DNA of 64,000 nucleotides, from positions 1,798,001-1,862,000 of the forward strand of contig JYIP02000001.1 in assembly GCA_001051155.2 (NCBI GenBank), in the 5' to 3' direction. Below are positions 33,342 to 46,400 of this stretch, one piece after another. Source of the DNA: Chrysoporthe austroafricana (taxonomy: Eukaryota; Ascomycota; Sordariomycetes; Diaporthales; Cryphonectriaceae). Made by a program: the position numbers and the translations under genes. A model generated the notes under the pieces. It saw nothing but the letters and a program-made list of their open reading frames with translations. It had not been told where the DNA came from and ran no database searches. Position 1 is the first letter of the stretch. The number at the start of each line of letters is the position of its first letter.

Positions 33342-36300
33342 CGCGCTCCCCTGGTGGTCGGAATAACTATGGCGTGTGGAGTCCCTAGGCTTCCTACTAT
33401 GGTTCTATCGATATCGAATGTCCGCTGGGCGACATATGGAAGTGCCGCTGGCTTCGCGCTCGGTCGCCGCGTAAGATGTAAGCTCGCTTGGTACGTGGGA
33501 ATCGGTATAATGCGAAGGGGGGGGGGTGCGCTGTCCGTAGAATATCCAATTGCCAACGGAGCCGCAATGGTGGTTTGTTTTGTCTGTCGAGGATGTTTGT
33601 GACAAGACAAGAAGAAGACGAGCGAGAGGGCCCGTTTACGAAAGGTGCGAACGAGATCGACGAGATCTCAGATCTGCGGCTGGATGCCTAGACGCAGCGG
33701 CAATCCGAAACGTCGTGAGCGGCCTGACAGGTTTCCTGTTGCGAACGGTCCATGCAAACGTGGTCACGCGTGCTGAAACTTGGGCGTGGTGTGTGTGTTG
33801 GGCCGGCGGCCTGGTGTGTGGTGGGATCGACCTGGGAGCTCGGGGCGAGGGCGACGGAGCGACAATGGGCCTGGTACAACAGGTATCTCCCTCATACAGG
33901 CGGGCCAATCGAGGTCAGATGGAGACGGTCAGCCGCGGGAGGGCAGCAGCAGAGAGAGACAGAGAGAGAGCGTGTGCGTGTGTTTCGAGGACAAGGGAAA
34001 CAAAAGAGATGCGACGAGGTGAAGGAGTGGCCAATTGGGCGAGGCAATGCCTGGATTTCCCTGGCGAGGCGTGCCTGGCGGTGTTGCGGAAGTGTCTCGG
34101 GTGACGGTGGACGGAGCAGGGTGCGTCTCTGGTCTCTTGGTCTCTGGACTTGGGACGGACGAGACCCCAACGCGACAACGCAGTACTGGGTACAGTACGA
34201 GGTACTCGGTACTGTGGTACGAGACGAGCACGCAGCGAAGGGGGGGGGGAACAACACCCCTTCAGTCCCTTCCTGCAGCGTGCATCCTCTGCCCAAGGCG
34301 GGAAGGCTCGTGTGCTGGGTACTACTGGGGACTACTCTGGGGGACTGTAGCCCTAGGATTGGCTCAGGCCACCCCTACCTACAAGACTACTATTATTACC
34401 CCTGGTCCCTGCCCACCGGCCCTGCGCTAGCACTATACGCACTACTACTTAGTAAGTACTGGCTGTGGTAGTGTGTGCTGCTTACTGCGTTCTGGGCATC
34501 CAGAGCCAGGCCTGGTGGGAAGTTTCGAGGGGAGGAGGCCCTGCGATCTGGACAGGCGACCACCCCCCTCCACTGTCCTCCTCTGCCCTCCTACCACCCC
34601 CTCCCCCCTCTGCGACGGCGTGGCGGCCTTCAGGGCGGTCGCAGACGTCAGACCAGACGAGCTGCATAGCGGCGCATAGGACAGAGCGGCAGGCAGGCGG
34701 GCGGGACAGGCGACGGCCGCGGCACGACGTCACGACCCGGGCCCTGCCCACGGGCGGTACGAGGTGGCTCTCACGCAGCGGGCAGGGCCGCGAACTCTCG
34801 ACAGGCAAATCGACCGATCACGAGAAGATGTATTTCGGAAAGGATTGCAAGGATGGACCACCCCCCGGGCGAGCCCCCCCGGCGAGCCCCCAGATTACCA
34901 GAGGGCGCCAGGCCGGAAGGGGGATGGGGAGGGGCCCGTTGGTGGTCCCTGAACTGTGCAGCGAGGTGGGGGGTCGAAATTGGGCGAGCCGCAAGCAGGA
35001 GACAAAGGTCGACGGCGGGCTTTTGGTCGGCACGGCAGAGGCTGCTGGTGAAATTGCAAGAGAGATGGCCTCGCGCCCGCAGGTCCAACGGGGCCCTGGA
35101 TGTGCGTCGATCTCGAGGAAATGGGCCCTCTCAGATCAGCACGCCTGCTTCCCCTTCCTGCCTGCGCGCTGTGACGGTGCTCCCCCAGCTCTGGTCATCT
35201 GCCACCGCGCTGGGGGGAGGGGGGGGATGCGACGACGGCCATTGGACTCATCTCGTTGACGACATACGGACCTACTTACAGATCACAGATCACGGCGGCG
35301 GGCATGGAATCACGAGGCCCACACAGCCTGCGCTTTTTTTTTTTTAACAACAGCAACATCATCATCAGCATCATCGACATCATCATCGGCATCGTCATCT
35401 TCCTCATCATCACCGCGCCTCGGCATAAACCAACCGCCCAGCCGCCTGTCGCCAGCCGCGAAACAGACACCCGCGTATATACGTACCATGGCCATAGTAC
35501 GACGCATATGTGTACGGCGTCCCCATAGAAAAAGACCAGGGGGCACGTGTGTGTTTCTTTCTCTGGCTCTCGTCTTGCGAGGACGGCTCTTCCGTGGTGG
35601 TACCACCCGTCGAGTACTGTGGTACTGCGTAGGGGCTCCCCCACCCGGCGACCGAGCTGGACGGGGGACAACCCGGTTCCTGCGCTGCGGTGCCGAGGAA
35701 GCCCTGGGCGAGCCGGGCGTGCCTGGCGTTCCTGGCGTAGCCTGGCGTGCCTGGGAGGAAAGGACCCTCGAAACTAGCGTATATCTTTATGGCAGGCTTG
35801 CGCGCATGCACGCTTGTACTGGCTACCCAGTGCGGACCGTGCAGTACCTGCCTGCTGACGCCGCGCAGGCGCGGGTGGTGGGCGGGCGGCCGGTCGAGCT
35901 GCGGGTACCTGGCAGTCGCTACTGCGCAGCGAGTACTACTATAGTAGTGCGTGTGGCTACGATGTAATTAGAACCCGACCAGACCGCACGTGCACCCGCC
36001 CTCTGCAATCTGCCCTACCGAGTACGTACTGTGGGTGTGTGTGGGTGTGGCGCTGGCCAGGGCGAAATACGTACTAAGTAGCGCCCGTCCTGCTGCTCCA
36101 GCCCTGAAACCACAGAGCCACCACCGCCCGCCGGGCTGGCCATGTTTGAGCTCTCTCACGCCCCAACCTAAAACTGTTAAACACAAGCCACCCCGAGGAC
36201 GTCCACCTCGCCTGGCCCTCTCTCGGCCCCCTTCTAGAAGCCTGCCCTCTCTCTGCCCGGCAGCGCTCGGCACCCGTCGCTGGCGAGACAGCCGAGGTGG

Positions 36301-39300
36301 GCGGTCGCGACCGCCTGTCGTTCATGCTGTCACCGTCTCGACCCGGCGGATCGTCAATGCGTCTCGCGGCGGCAGCCTGTCATCTCCTGCCCCCGCGGGC
36401 GTGGTGCGCCACGCTGCCGCATCACAGCTTCGCCGTCCACGGTCCAGCAGGCGACGGCTCCCACTGGCCAAAATACCCGGTGACCAAGATATGGCCCACC
36501 GGAGCGTCTGCGGCGCCTTCGAGTCAGGCACGGCCGCGGCCTTGCTCATCTCCACGATCACCAGCATCGGACCGAGACGGCTGTCTGGATGGTGTGCAGC
36601 GCATATGCAAAGCGCCCAATGAGCCCACCGAGCCCATACACCGCGCTCCCCCCCCCCCAACCTCCCACCGTGGTTAGATGATCACCAGCGACAAGGCCCG
36701 CCGAGATCACACGATCCCCTCTAACTGGAGCGTACAGGCTCAGTATCGCGCCCGGCCAATTTCACTCCCACACCGCTTTGGGAAAGGCCCATGTCGCAAC
36801 CGCGCTGATCCAAACTCTGCTTATCTTGCCCTCCCCCTGCCCGCCCTGCGCTGCATCGGGCTGGTGATCGCCCTGCCAGCCGGGTCCTGACTCCTCGAGG
36901 AACGGCTCTGCGGGCGGGAACGAACCACCCGGTGGCCACTGCTGGCCCTGGGAGAGGGGCTCTCGCGGTCCAGATTTTAGGTTCTGGATCAACCCTGACT
37001 CCGAGGAGACAAAGACGTCGAGGGGCAGGCAGGACGCCCGACCTGGGTTCGGGAGAATCCGTGCTTCGAACCGTCGACGTTGCGAGCGCAGCGCCCGCTG
37101 GACGGCCTACCCGCCTGGTGTCTTGGCCCGACTCGGCTCGGGAGCACGCCGCCCAGGCATGCTGCGCGCGTGCACCTCCCGGTGCTGCGCGAAGACGACA
37201 GGCCCCGAAACCGAACGGCTTTTGTTCCTGTCGCCAGCGCGACGGGAGTGCTGCGTGCGTGACCTCGGCACATCACAGCGGAACTCGTGGGCTCGAGGTG
37301 CGCATGGCGAGGACGAGCCCCCAAACCAGAACCACAAGCCGGCTGGCGCCCGCATGCCACACCGAATCGTGCAGGCAGCCCAGACCAGAGAGCAGGCTGG
37401 CCCCGGGGCCCCAAGCTGATCTTCGGTTCGCTGGCTGGCATGGGACAGCCAGCCCTCCCCAGGCTCGGGACGGTGAGGGCCCGCGTATGACCAGCCCGTC
37501 GATCCAGCTTGGAGCGACCCGCATCATCGTCCCGAAAAACCCACCCCCCTCACCGTGCATCTCACCTGCAGCGCTCAGTCAGTCCAGTCGGGCCTGGGCT
37601 GTGAGAGGGAGGCCAAATTCCGCGTGGCGCATTTGAGATCTGACCCCGGGGCGTTCGTGTGACGGGCACCCGGGCGGTTCCCTCTGCGGGAGGTGGTGGT
37701 CAGCAAGTGCTGGATCTCGTGAGCTGCCTGAGACGCCCTGCGCCGGGCCACACACCCTCGGCTGGGGCCTGCGTGGCCTGGTGGTTTTCCGCGAAGTCCG
37801 TCCCGTCTGCGACAATCCATCTGAGCGGAGCCCTCGGCCCCCCCCCCCTCTCCCGGCGTCGACCTTGCGACGGTGAAGCGCTACCCAGTACGGCTTCCCA
37901 CGTGACGGTGAGGAAGGCGTCGAGCGAGGCACGATTGCTACTGTGATCTACAGGCCCTGTGGGGCTTCGACACCTAGAGTTGCGTGCGATTCGACGCGGC
38001 TCAACAGCCAGTCCTTGTCCGGGCCCAGGAGCCCGAGGAAGCCAAGAGCGGGACGCCGCGCTGTTCGCGCTACCTGGAGGAGGACCCTGTGGCATGAATT
38101 GGTGATCTCGGGAGGCGGTCGGGCAATACTGGCTGTGAATCTCAGCCATGCCATGCCGTCCTCGACATCGTCCTATCTTCCTGTGCCTGGGACATGCAGT
38201 ATGGTATGATGCGATTTCGGAGCCCCGATTAATGGTCGATCAGTGGGGCGTGATCCCCCCAGTCGACGCCCGCCCAGCCCAAGGAATGCCATTTGAAAAT
38301 TGCCTCTGATCTTTATTTCCCGTGGGGCTCCTGGCGGTGGAGCTTGCCTGGAGGTGAGGGCTACCTACCTGCATCCCCGCATCGTCCCCTGCCAGAAGTC
38401 TTAATTACCGCAGTCACACCGTCTCTTTGACAACCCTTAGTAGGCGGCGGGTGGGATGGGCCGGACGGCAACTGGTTGATATTGCCTAATAGCCTCCTCC
38501 TGCCATGGGCCCCCGTTCGCTGTACTATGTAACATATGCAGACCGGCATTGGCTCGATCTTATAGATAAGACCCGAGTGGCTCCAGATCACACGTTATGC
38601 AGACCAGGTACCGTACTATGGTACAGAACCCACCTAGTGCGCAGAACGTCTTCGCAGCCTGAGGACAATGACATAGTGCCCCCATCGTGAGACCCGCCTG
38701 GCCTTGCCTCGTAGTAGTCTGTTTGTCTGTGCAGTTGGGATCTATACGTGCTTCTTAGAGCCGCCTCGAGCAACCTTTGGACGTCGACCCTGTCTTGCCG
38801 CCCAGACCCACCGCGGCATAGTACTGGTGTGGGGCTCTTTACTACAGAGCTGGTCTCAGCTCCTACGGGTTCAAGTTCCGGTTTGAGATGGCTACTCAGT
38901 AGTGGGCAGCAAGTTGTTACCTGAGGGTGTTGGGCCGTGAGGAACGAGCTCCCCTCTGCCCGTAAAACGGAGTTTACCATGGCCAGACGACGCGGGCAGG
39001 CAACCTAGGAGAGAAAAGTCACCGCGGTACTGGAAGCCCGCGCACACGAGGGGCCATCGGCCAAGCAAGCGGTAAGGACTGTGGTTGTATTTTCTTATGC
39101 AGACTAATATCGACGAAGAGCCCGTCGGGTTGCGACGGGCCATCCATTGGGTAGAGAAGTGGAAACCTCAAAAACGTCAGCCTCTCGCCGGCCGTCGGAA
39201 AAATAGAGAACCCCTTCGGGATGGGTGAGGGCGAGGGGAGAGAGATCCAGGGCGACGACGGCCATGGGCCCCAGCCCCGTTCCGAGAAAGAAAAGATCAA

Positions 39301-39456
39301 GAGCGTGGCAGAGGGACACTCTGGCACTTGGGCAGTCGAGACACTGCAGCCCGCCAAGGCGGCGAGCCTGCGTGTTCGACCTCGCTCTTTAGGAGACAAC
39401 AACAACATCCCCCCCTCCCCTTCACACGCCGGGGCGATCGAGATCGACGGGGCGCC
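33342..39456. other. 6.1 kb gene-free spacer
   Basis: Upstream of the LIM gene and downstream of INO1. GC-rich with G/C homopolymers and several GTAC-rich short palindromes (34182-34220, 35596-35626, 38607-38624) and a perfect 14 bp palindrome ACTACTATAGTAGT at 35935-35948. Frames on both strands are Arg/Pro/Ser-rich without domains. I see no gene. Confidence 0.5.
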
Positions 39457-41269
39457 TCAGAACAGCTTGTGCTCGAGCGTCATGTCGGACTCGGGCTCGA
39501 GCCCGACGCACGCGCGGAAGATGTTGGTCAGCGCGGCGCGCTGCTTCGCGAGGGCGTTGACGACGGGCGTGCCGGGCGGCGTGAGCGGCGCCTTGAGCAT
39601 GTAGCTGAGCACGGAGAGCACGCTGTGGAAGCTTCGGTACGCGCCGTCCGGCTCGCCCTCGCGCCGCCACTGGATGCGCGTCATCATCTCGGCCACGAGC
39701 ACGAGGTCGATGATGAGCGGCGACGCGAGGAGGGAGTCCTCGCAGACGTTGAAGATGCTTTGCCCCGTCGTCAGCCGCCGGTTTTGTTCTTTCTACTCTT
39801 CCTTCTTCTTTTTCTCTCTGGGGTTGTGCATGGGTGAGGGGGGGGGGGAAGAGAAAAACTTACGAGATGGTCTGGTGTCCGCCCAGGAAGATTTCGGCGT
39901 AGTACTCGTCCAGCGCGCGCTTGTTGTCGCCGACGGCGGGCATGTACTTGATGACGACGGTGTGGTCCGGGTGCTCGCCGTCGGCGTACAGCAGGTGGTT
40001 GGCGGCGACCATGTCGTCGACGACGTTGGACTTGGAGATCTCCTTGCTGCGGAACTGCGCCTGGGCGCTGAGGTTGCGGCCGTCGTTGTTGCCGAGGTGG
40101 TTGTAGCTCGCGATGCTCGTCAGCCGGATGCCCGCGCCCACCAGGAAGTCCACCAGCGCCGACTTCATCTTGGTCTGCCCGGACTTGAAGTCGTCGCCGC
40201 CCACGAGCGCCCCGTGCCGCTCCGCCAGCGCCACCGCGCCCGGCACGAGCGTGTTCTGCGGGCTGCCGTTGACGAACGGCGCCCCCTCGAGGATGCTCGC
40301 CACCGCGAACACCGTCGACGGGCTCACCTCCGGGTGCCCCGCGCCGATCGCCGCCAGTAGGTTGTCCGCCGTGTCGTGCACGCCCGCCGTGACTGCCGCG
40401 CACCGCTCCGTGTTGGCCGTCCACAGCACCACGACGCGGTCGAGCGCGTGCGCCGCGCGGAAGTCGCGGATGTCGCGCCGGATCTGCTCGACGTGCGCGG
40501 TGCACGCGCGCGCCCCCGGCAGCACGTTGTCGGCGCGGTCCTCCTGGTTCGCGGCGATGAAGTCCGGGTAGTAGATGCCGGGCAGCGGGCGCAGGGCGGC
40601 CATCTCGTCGCGGACGAGGGCCTTGAGGCCCGGCTCGAGCACGGCGGCGCGGTCCATGGCGGCGGCCAGATCGAGGCCGCTGATGTCCCAGCCGCCGACG
40701 GCGAGGTCGTCCGGGTGGGCCATGGGCAGGACGTCGCGGAGGGGGACGTGGACGTCGGCGCCCGTCTTCGCGTCGGCGCCCAGCTTGACGGTGGACGCCA
40801 TGACCACGCTGCCGTAGTAGTTGGCGCGGCGCGGGCCCTCGCGCGTCTCCCAGACCAGCCCGCGGCGGTTCGCGATCAGGCCCGCCGTCACGGTGCTGCC
40901 GTTGTTGCCGCCCCAGCCCACGAGCATCACGCCCACCTTGGGCACGCGCCGGTCGACCTTGAAGTTGTACACCGTCTCGCGCGGCACCGCCACGTAGCCG
41001 CCGCCGCCGCCGTCGGCGGCCCGCGTCACGCTCGTCGTGCGGTACGTGTACCGGGACAGGATCGCCTCGTCCGTGTACTGCACGTTGGGCGAGTCGACCG
41101 TGAAGAGAGGCCGCTTGGGACCGCGCTCGCCGTTCTTGACCGGCCCATCAACACCACCAACAACACCACCAACAACACCACCAACACTAACTCCAACTCC
41201 AACACCAACATCACCACCACCGCCCCCGTACGCAAGACCAGCGCCGGCCTCCTCGGCGTGCGGCGCCAT
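39457..41269 (-). CDS. INO1: Inositol-3-phosphate synthase
   Basis: Exons 41269-39864 and 39757-39457 with a 106 bp intron (GTAAGT donor, AAAG acceptor) encode 568 residues. The NAD-binding loop [13 protein letters not shown] is at 118-130. Other family blocks are [19 protein letters not shown], the active-site lysine region [27 protein letters not shown] and, across the splice, [20 protein letters not shown]. The enzyme turns glucose 6-phosphate into inositol 3-phosphate in the cytosol, the entry to phosphoinositides. It exceeds the yeast length (about 530) mainly through a Gly/Val-rich N-terminal insertion (residues 15-42), which is encoded by a microsatellite. The splice acceptor is weak by sequence but is required to keep the conserved block. 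Confidence 0.95.
41147..41219 (-). repeat. Coding repeat in the INO1 N-terminus
   Basis: 12-bp units related to CACCAACAACAC on the plus strand, encoding GGVV-type repeats on the minus strand. It explains the extended N-terminus. Confidence 0.85.
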
Positions 41270-41675
41270 GCTGTCTCGCCGTCTGCGTCTTCTGTACCTT
41301 AAAAGTGCTGCCTGCTGGCGGCCTCTACTTTATCGCGTAAAGGCCGAGTCCGCTGCTGTTCCGCTAGCGGAGCAGCGGGCTCCTGCGTACGGGTGGTGGA
41401 CCCTGGGGAGGCAGTTAGCCACCACCGCTGCCGCCATGCCTCTCGCTCACCGACGCCGCCGGGGAGGGGATTTTTGGTGTTTTTGTTTTCAAACTTACGA
41501 GTTGAGGAGATTGGAAAACGTCTTGACGGCTTCCGGTGATCGCAGCCCCAGGAGGTTGCGATCGTCTGTCTGCCTCTGGCGGGATTTCTATAGAGTGAGT
41601 GAGTGGGTGAATTGCAGTGTGTTGATCTCTTTCTATGTGGTCTCGATAATCGTTCTCAATAGAACACACAACGAG

Positions 41676-41743
41676 AAAGAAGAGAGAGAAGAGAGAGAAG
41701 AGAGAGAAGAGAGAGAGGAGAGAGAGGAGAGAGAGGAGAGAGA
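41676..41743. repeat. GA-rich microsatellite (GAGAGAA)n
   Basis: About 68 bp of GAGAGAA/GAGAGAG units, upstream of INO1. Confidence 0.9.
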
Positions 41744-41982
41744 CTCCAGGAACCCAGGTAGGGGAGGTGGCCGATATCGTCTTTAAACGCCCCTTCCCCT
41801 GCCCTGTCCTGCATATATTAACCGCGCAGCCTAGCTACTTACATAGTACCTACTTACCGCACACAGCCCAGCACAGCACAGCCCGGCGGTGAAAGGGTTG
41901 TGACGCCTCCCGAACTTACCGCCCGAAGCTACGAGCCGCTAAGCCAGCCGCGGGCGCTGTCGAGCTGGAGAGAGGCTAGCCC

Positions 41983-42016
<34 letters not shown>
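41983..42016. repeat. Microsatellite (GCGT)n
   Basis: Eight near-perfect GCGT units. Non-coding. Confidence 0.9.
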
Positions 42017-42017
<1 letters not shown>

Positions 42018-42295
42018 ACGGAAACATCCCTACCTCGCCGGCCTCCGCGACAGGAGGCTGCGTATCACGCCATTGGCCGCCGCAGCCTCCCGTTCACATG
42101 CCTGAGGGCGAGCGGTCTCGAAGGGGGGAGCACCCCGAGAGTGAATGAATCCTTCCTGCGCTGGCTGGCCGGGCAGAGGACGTCGCCGATCCCTGCGGGC
42201 GTCTGCCACGTACAGGACATGCGCGGGACGGACGGGATCCTCGGAGGGATGAGACGAACCGCCGCCGAGCCGGATCCGAGCGCGCCCTTTTCCTA

Positions 42296-42338
42296 GGTGG
42301 GTGGGTGGGTGGTGGTGGTGGTGGTGGTGGTGGTGGTA
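42296..42338. repeat. Microsatellite (GGGT)n/(GGT)n
   Basis: GGGT units pass into about eight GGT units. Confidence 0.9.
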
Positions 42339-42853
42339 TGTGCACGGCGTGCGTGCATGGCATGGCATAAGCATGGCAGGGAAGCCAGGACGTGATCAAC
42401 ATCGTATAACGCGCCAATGCAGGAGGCAGACAGATGATGAGCACCGGCTGGTTCCCAGCCATCTCTCATTTTCGTTTTCACGTGCTCTCACCGCCTATCG
42501 TGCTACCTCGGTGTGTGTTGCGCGCGCCGCTTCTGCCGCGGCCCTTCGTGAAGCTCGTCTCCTCTCCTTTCCTCTCCTCACCGCGCGCCTTACAGCCTTT
42601 CGCTGCCCGCGGAGGCAGCGAGGCGATAGGCCACGGTCGGTATCAAACTAGACTGACTACCCGCAAGCAAGCTTGTCCGTCCAACACCTCGACAGTAGGC
42701 CACCCCGCCAGGGAAACAAACAATACGCTAACTATGCTGTTATATATGCCCTCTCTCGTCCTCCCTTTTGAATGGTGTAAGGGAAAAAAAAGAGAAAAGA
42801 AAACAAAAGATCGCCCGCGCCCTGGCTTTTTCATCCTTGTCCAGGATCACCGG

Positions 42854-42879
<26 letters not shown>
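42854..42879. repeat. Microsatellite (AT)n
   Basis: Thirteen AT units in otherwise GC-balanced sequence. Confidence 0.9.
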
Positions 42880-42884
<5 letters not shown>

Positions 42885-43469
42885 GAAACCCATGATAGAC
42901 AATAGTGGGGTGGGTGGTATAACAATGTGAATAGCAGATCCCAACCAACGCCCCCCCCGCTAGACCCTCGTGTACCTTTTTGATATATGCCCCTGCCCTA
43001 TGCCCGCGTGTATTTCTCTCCCTTCAAGAGCCGTGTACTCCAAGATGACCCCACTCTTGATGCCTGCTGGTATCTCATGATGTCGCTGCCCATTACAAAA
43101 GCCATAGAGAAAAATAGGGTCCAGTCCTGGACGGTTCCTGACGCCTGGAGAGAAAAGTAAGATAAAAAATAAAAAAAATCGTCATACTTGGGGGTCGTTC
43201 TTGGGTGAGCTCGCTCGACGTATGGCCGCCCAAAGTGGGCTACTGCCCGGCCGACTTCGTGTCTGGATCCATAGTGTGCCTTGGCTGGGACGGTCCATGG
43301 TGGTTTATGGCCTTCATCATCATGCGCGGATATCTCGGCTTCTGAGCCGTATCGTCCCGGGGGGAGGGGGTGGGTCGCCGCCCTGGCAGAGACGCTGCGC
43401 CGGCCCCCAACGAGCGGTCGCCGCGGGCCCACAACGTCAACCCGGCTGCAGCAAGGAGGGGGGGGGGAC

Positions 43470-46400
43470 TCATGACTTCCCGGGCGAGGCTACCCCGTTG
43501 GAGTACGGCTCCTCCTCCACCGTCGGCGGCGGGAGCTCCGTGGCCGAGACCACAGCGCACTGCTCCTTCTTCTCCTCGTGCTGCGCCGCACCCGCACCCG
43601 CACCCGCCGCCACCGACGGCGACCCGTCCGGCGTCGTCTTGCGCGTGAGCACGCTGGCGGTCTCGGGCTCCTCGGGGATCGTCGCGAACTTCTGCAGCAC
43701 CTGCTTCAGCGCGGGGCGGCGGATCGGCTTGGCGAGGAACTCGTTCATGCCCGAGTCCATGCAGTCCTTGACGTTGCTCGCGTCCGAGAAGGCCGTCAGC
43801 GCGACGATGGGCGCCTTGTAGCCCATCTGCCGGATCATGCGCGTGCTCTGCAGGCCGTCGAGGTTGGGCATCTGGATGTCCATGAAGATGACGTCGAAGC
43901 GCTCGTCGCGCTCGAAGTTGGCCTTGACGAGCTCGAAGGCCTCCTGCCCGTCCTTGGCGATCGTCACGTCCACCACCGACTCGAGCTTGAGCATCCGGCT
44001 GACGACCTCGATGTTGGTGTTGTTGTCGTCCGCCACGAGCACCCGCAGCTTGCCCTCCCCGCCCTTCTTCTCCATGGCCTTCTCGAGGACGGCCATCTTC
44101 TCCGCCTCCGTCTGCGGCGCGTTCGCCTTGGTCGCCGCGAAGAACGGCTGGCTGAGCCCGACGAGCCGCGGCTGCTTGTCCAGGGGGGTCGCAGCCGATG
44201 CTTTGGCGCCCTCGGCAGCCTGCGTCTCTCCAGACGAGTCCCGTCGAGGGTCGGAGACGATATCCGATGCGACACTAGTCGGCCTGGACCCCCGCAGGCT
44301 GCTGGAGGCCGTGCTAGAAGGTCTTGCGCTGGGTGTCAGCCGACGCGCGCGGAGCCGGACTTCTCGGGAGTACTCACTTGTCCTTGGTGTATTTCAACGG
44401 GATCTGCACGAGGAAGGTCGTGCCCACCCCGGGCGTGCTCTTCAGGGACACGTTGCCGCCCATCAGGCTCGCCAGCTGCGCGCAGATACTGAGGCCCAGC
44501 CCCGTCCCGCCGAACTTCCTGCTCAGGCCGAGGTCGCCCTGCACGAAGGGCTCGAACACCCTCTGCTGCATGCTCTCCGGGATACCGGGACCGGTGTCCT
44601 CCACCTCGAATTCGAACATATACGTCTTGGCGTTCGGCGGCGGCGGCGTGGCGGGCCTCTCGATACCGGACGTATGTGGAATTGTCCTCGTCTCGGTGGG
44701 GTTGATGGCCAGCGCGGTGCCCTTCTGGACCTGGTGCTGCACAATCGAGGACGTCCCCCCTTTAGAACTCGTCGAGTGCTGTGAGCCCGATCCTATCCGG
44801 TGGCGCGAGCGGCCGGGGCGGCTGGAGGCCTTGGAGAACGACGAGGCCCTACTCTCGTCGTTCGGTTCGATCTCCCCCACGCACCGGATCCGCACCATCA
44901 CCTTCCCGCCCGCCGGGGTGAACTTCAAGCTGTTGCTGACGAGGTTGATCATGACCTGCAGAATCCTATGCTGGTCTCCCCAGAGGCACATGTCCTTGAG
45001 ACGCCCCACGCCCTGGGGCCCGACGGCGGGAAGCCTCTTCTCCAGAGCCTGCCGCTCGGGGCTGTCGGGCAGCTCGCCGATGTGGCTGCCGACGAAGTCG
45101 GCGGTAAGCGTGATCCGGCCTTCCCTCACCTGATTGTCGAAGATAGAGAGGATCTGCGAGCGTATGTCGCCGAGCCGGAACTCACGCTCCTCCAGGCTGA
45201 TCTGCTGGCCGATCTGGTTCTTAGAGAAGCTGAGGAGGTCCTCTAGCAGGTGGAGCAGAAGGTCGCCTGGATCATAGTCAGCCACGTCGCACAAGACAGT
45301 CGAAAACGGTGAAACATGGAGAGGGATTTCGAGAAAGAAGAAAGAGAGAGAGGAAAAAAAAGAAGAAGAAAAAAATAAAAATAAAAATAAGACCTACCGG
45401 ACTTGTACAGCGTCTTCAGCGACTGCTTGATCCGGACGATGTCGTCCTCCTCCATGCACACGGCGCACATGCCCATGATGCCGTTGAGGGGCGTCTTGAG
45501 CTCGTGCGAGATGTTGGCGATGAACAGCGTCTTGCTCTCGTTGGCGGCCTCGGCGGCCTTCTTGCTGACCTCGAGCTCGCGCGTGCGCTCCTGCACGCGG
45601 CGGTCGAGCGACTTGTACTGCTTGAGCAGCTCGTCGCCCATCTCGTTGAACACGTCCGTCAGCTCCGTCAGCTCGTCGGCGATGAGGTGCCCGTGGTTCG
45701 CGACCTTGCCGGGGATCTTGAAGACGCGCCGGCTCGAGTCCGTGTCGGCGTGCGACGCCGCGAACCGCCGGCGGCGGCGAACCTCGCGCGCCACCCACGC
45801 CGCGAGGCCCCGGACGGAGCGCTTCGACGTGTTGCCCGAGTAGTCGCCGCCGTTCTCGTCGTGGTACCCCTCGAAGAGGTCGAGCTCGTCCTGGTACCCG
45901 GGCGGGGCGATGGACTTCTCGGTAGCAGCCTTGAGGCGGCGGATCGGCATGACGCCCCAGTGGGCGCAGGGGATGACGAGGATGAGCACCACGCCGGCGG
46001 TGCCGAAGGTGCAGCCCAGCAGGATCTTGCGGAGCGTGGTGATGGGGGCGGTGGCCTCCCAGCGGGCCTGCTCGACGATGACGGTCCAGTTGACGAGCTG
46101 GTTCTGCGTGCGCGCGAAGCCGACGGAGACGGGGTTGCCCTCCTCGTCGTGGGTCCACAGGTCGGCGCTGGCGTTGTTGACGCTGCGGATGTGGCGCGAG
46201 AACTCCCAGAAGGCGGCGGGGTAGTCGCGCAGGGGGAAGGCGACGTCGTAGCCGCCGGAGGCGTAGCTCGCGGAGGCGTGGCGGGTGGACTCGCCGGGGG
46301 CGGGCAGCGGCGGGAGGACGAAGTGCACGGAGACGTTGCCGAAGGCGGCGGGGTCCGTGGGCACGTAGGTGGCGTTGCTGGCGGGCTGGGAGGTGTTGAA

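Larger units (their letters stand above)
41270..43469. other. INO1 upstream region and SLN1 3' flank
   Basis: 2.2 kb with several microsatellites and no supported gene. The INO1-proximal part is the probable promoter; no inositol-responsive element was recognised with confidence. Confidence 0.45.

Noticed and set aside
34465..35259. Open frame of 264 codons in the 6 kb spacer
   Set aside because: Arg/Pro/Ser-rich with no ordered segment and overlapping frames of similar length on other strands, as expected from GC-rich non-coding DNA.
38840..38890. tRNA-like T-loop GGGTTCAAGTTCC
   Set aside because: The stem has mismatches, no acceptor or D-arm partner is found at tRNA spacing, and box B is imperfect.
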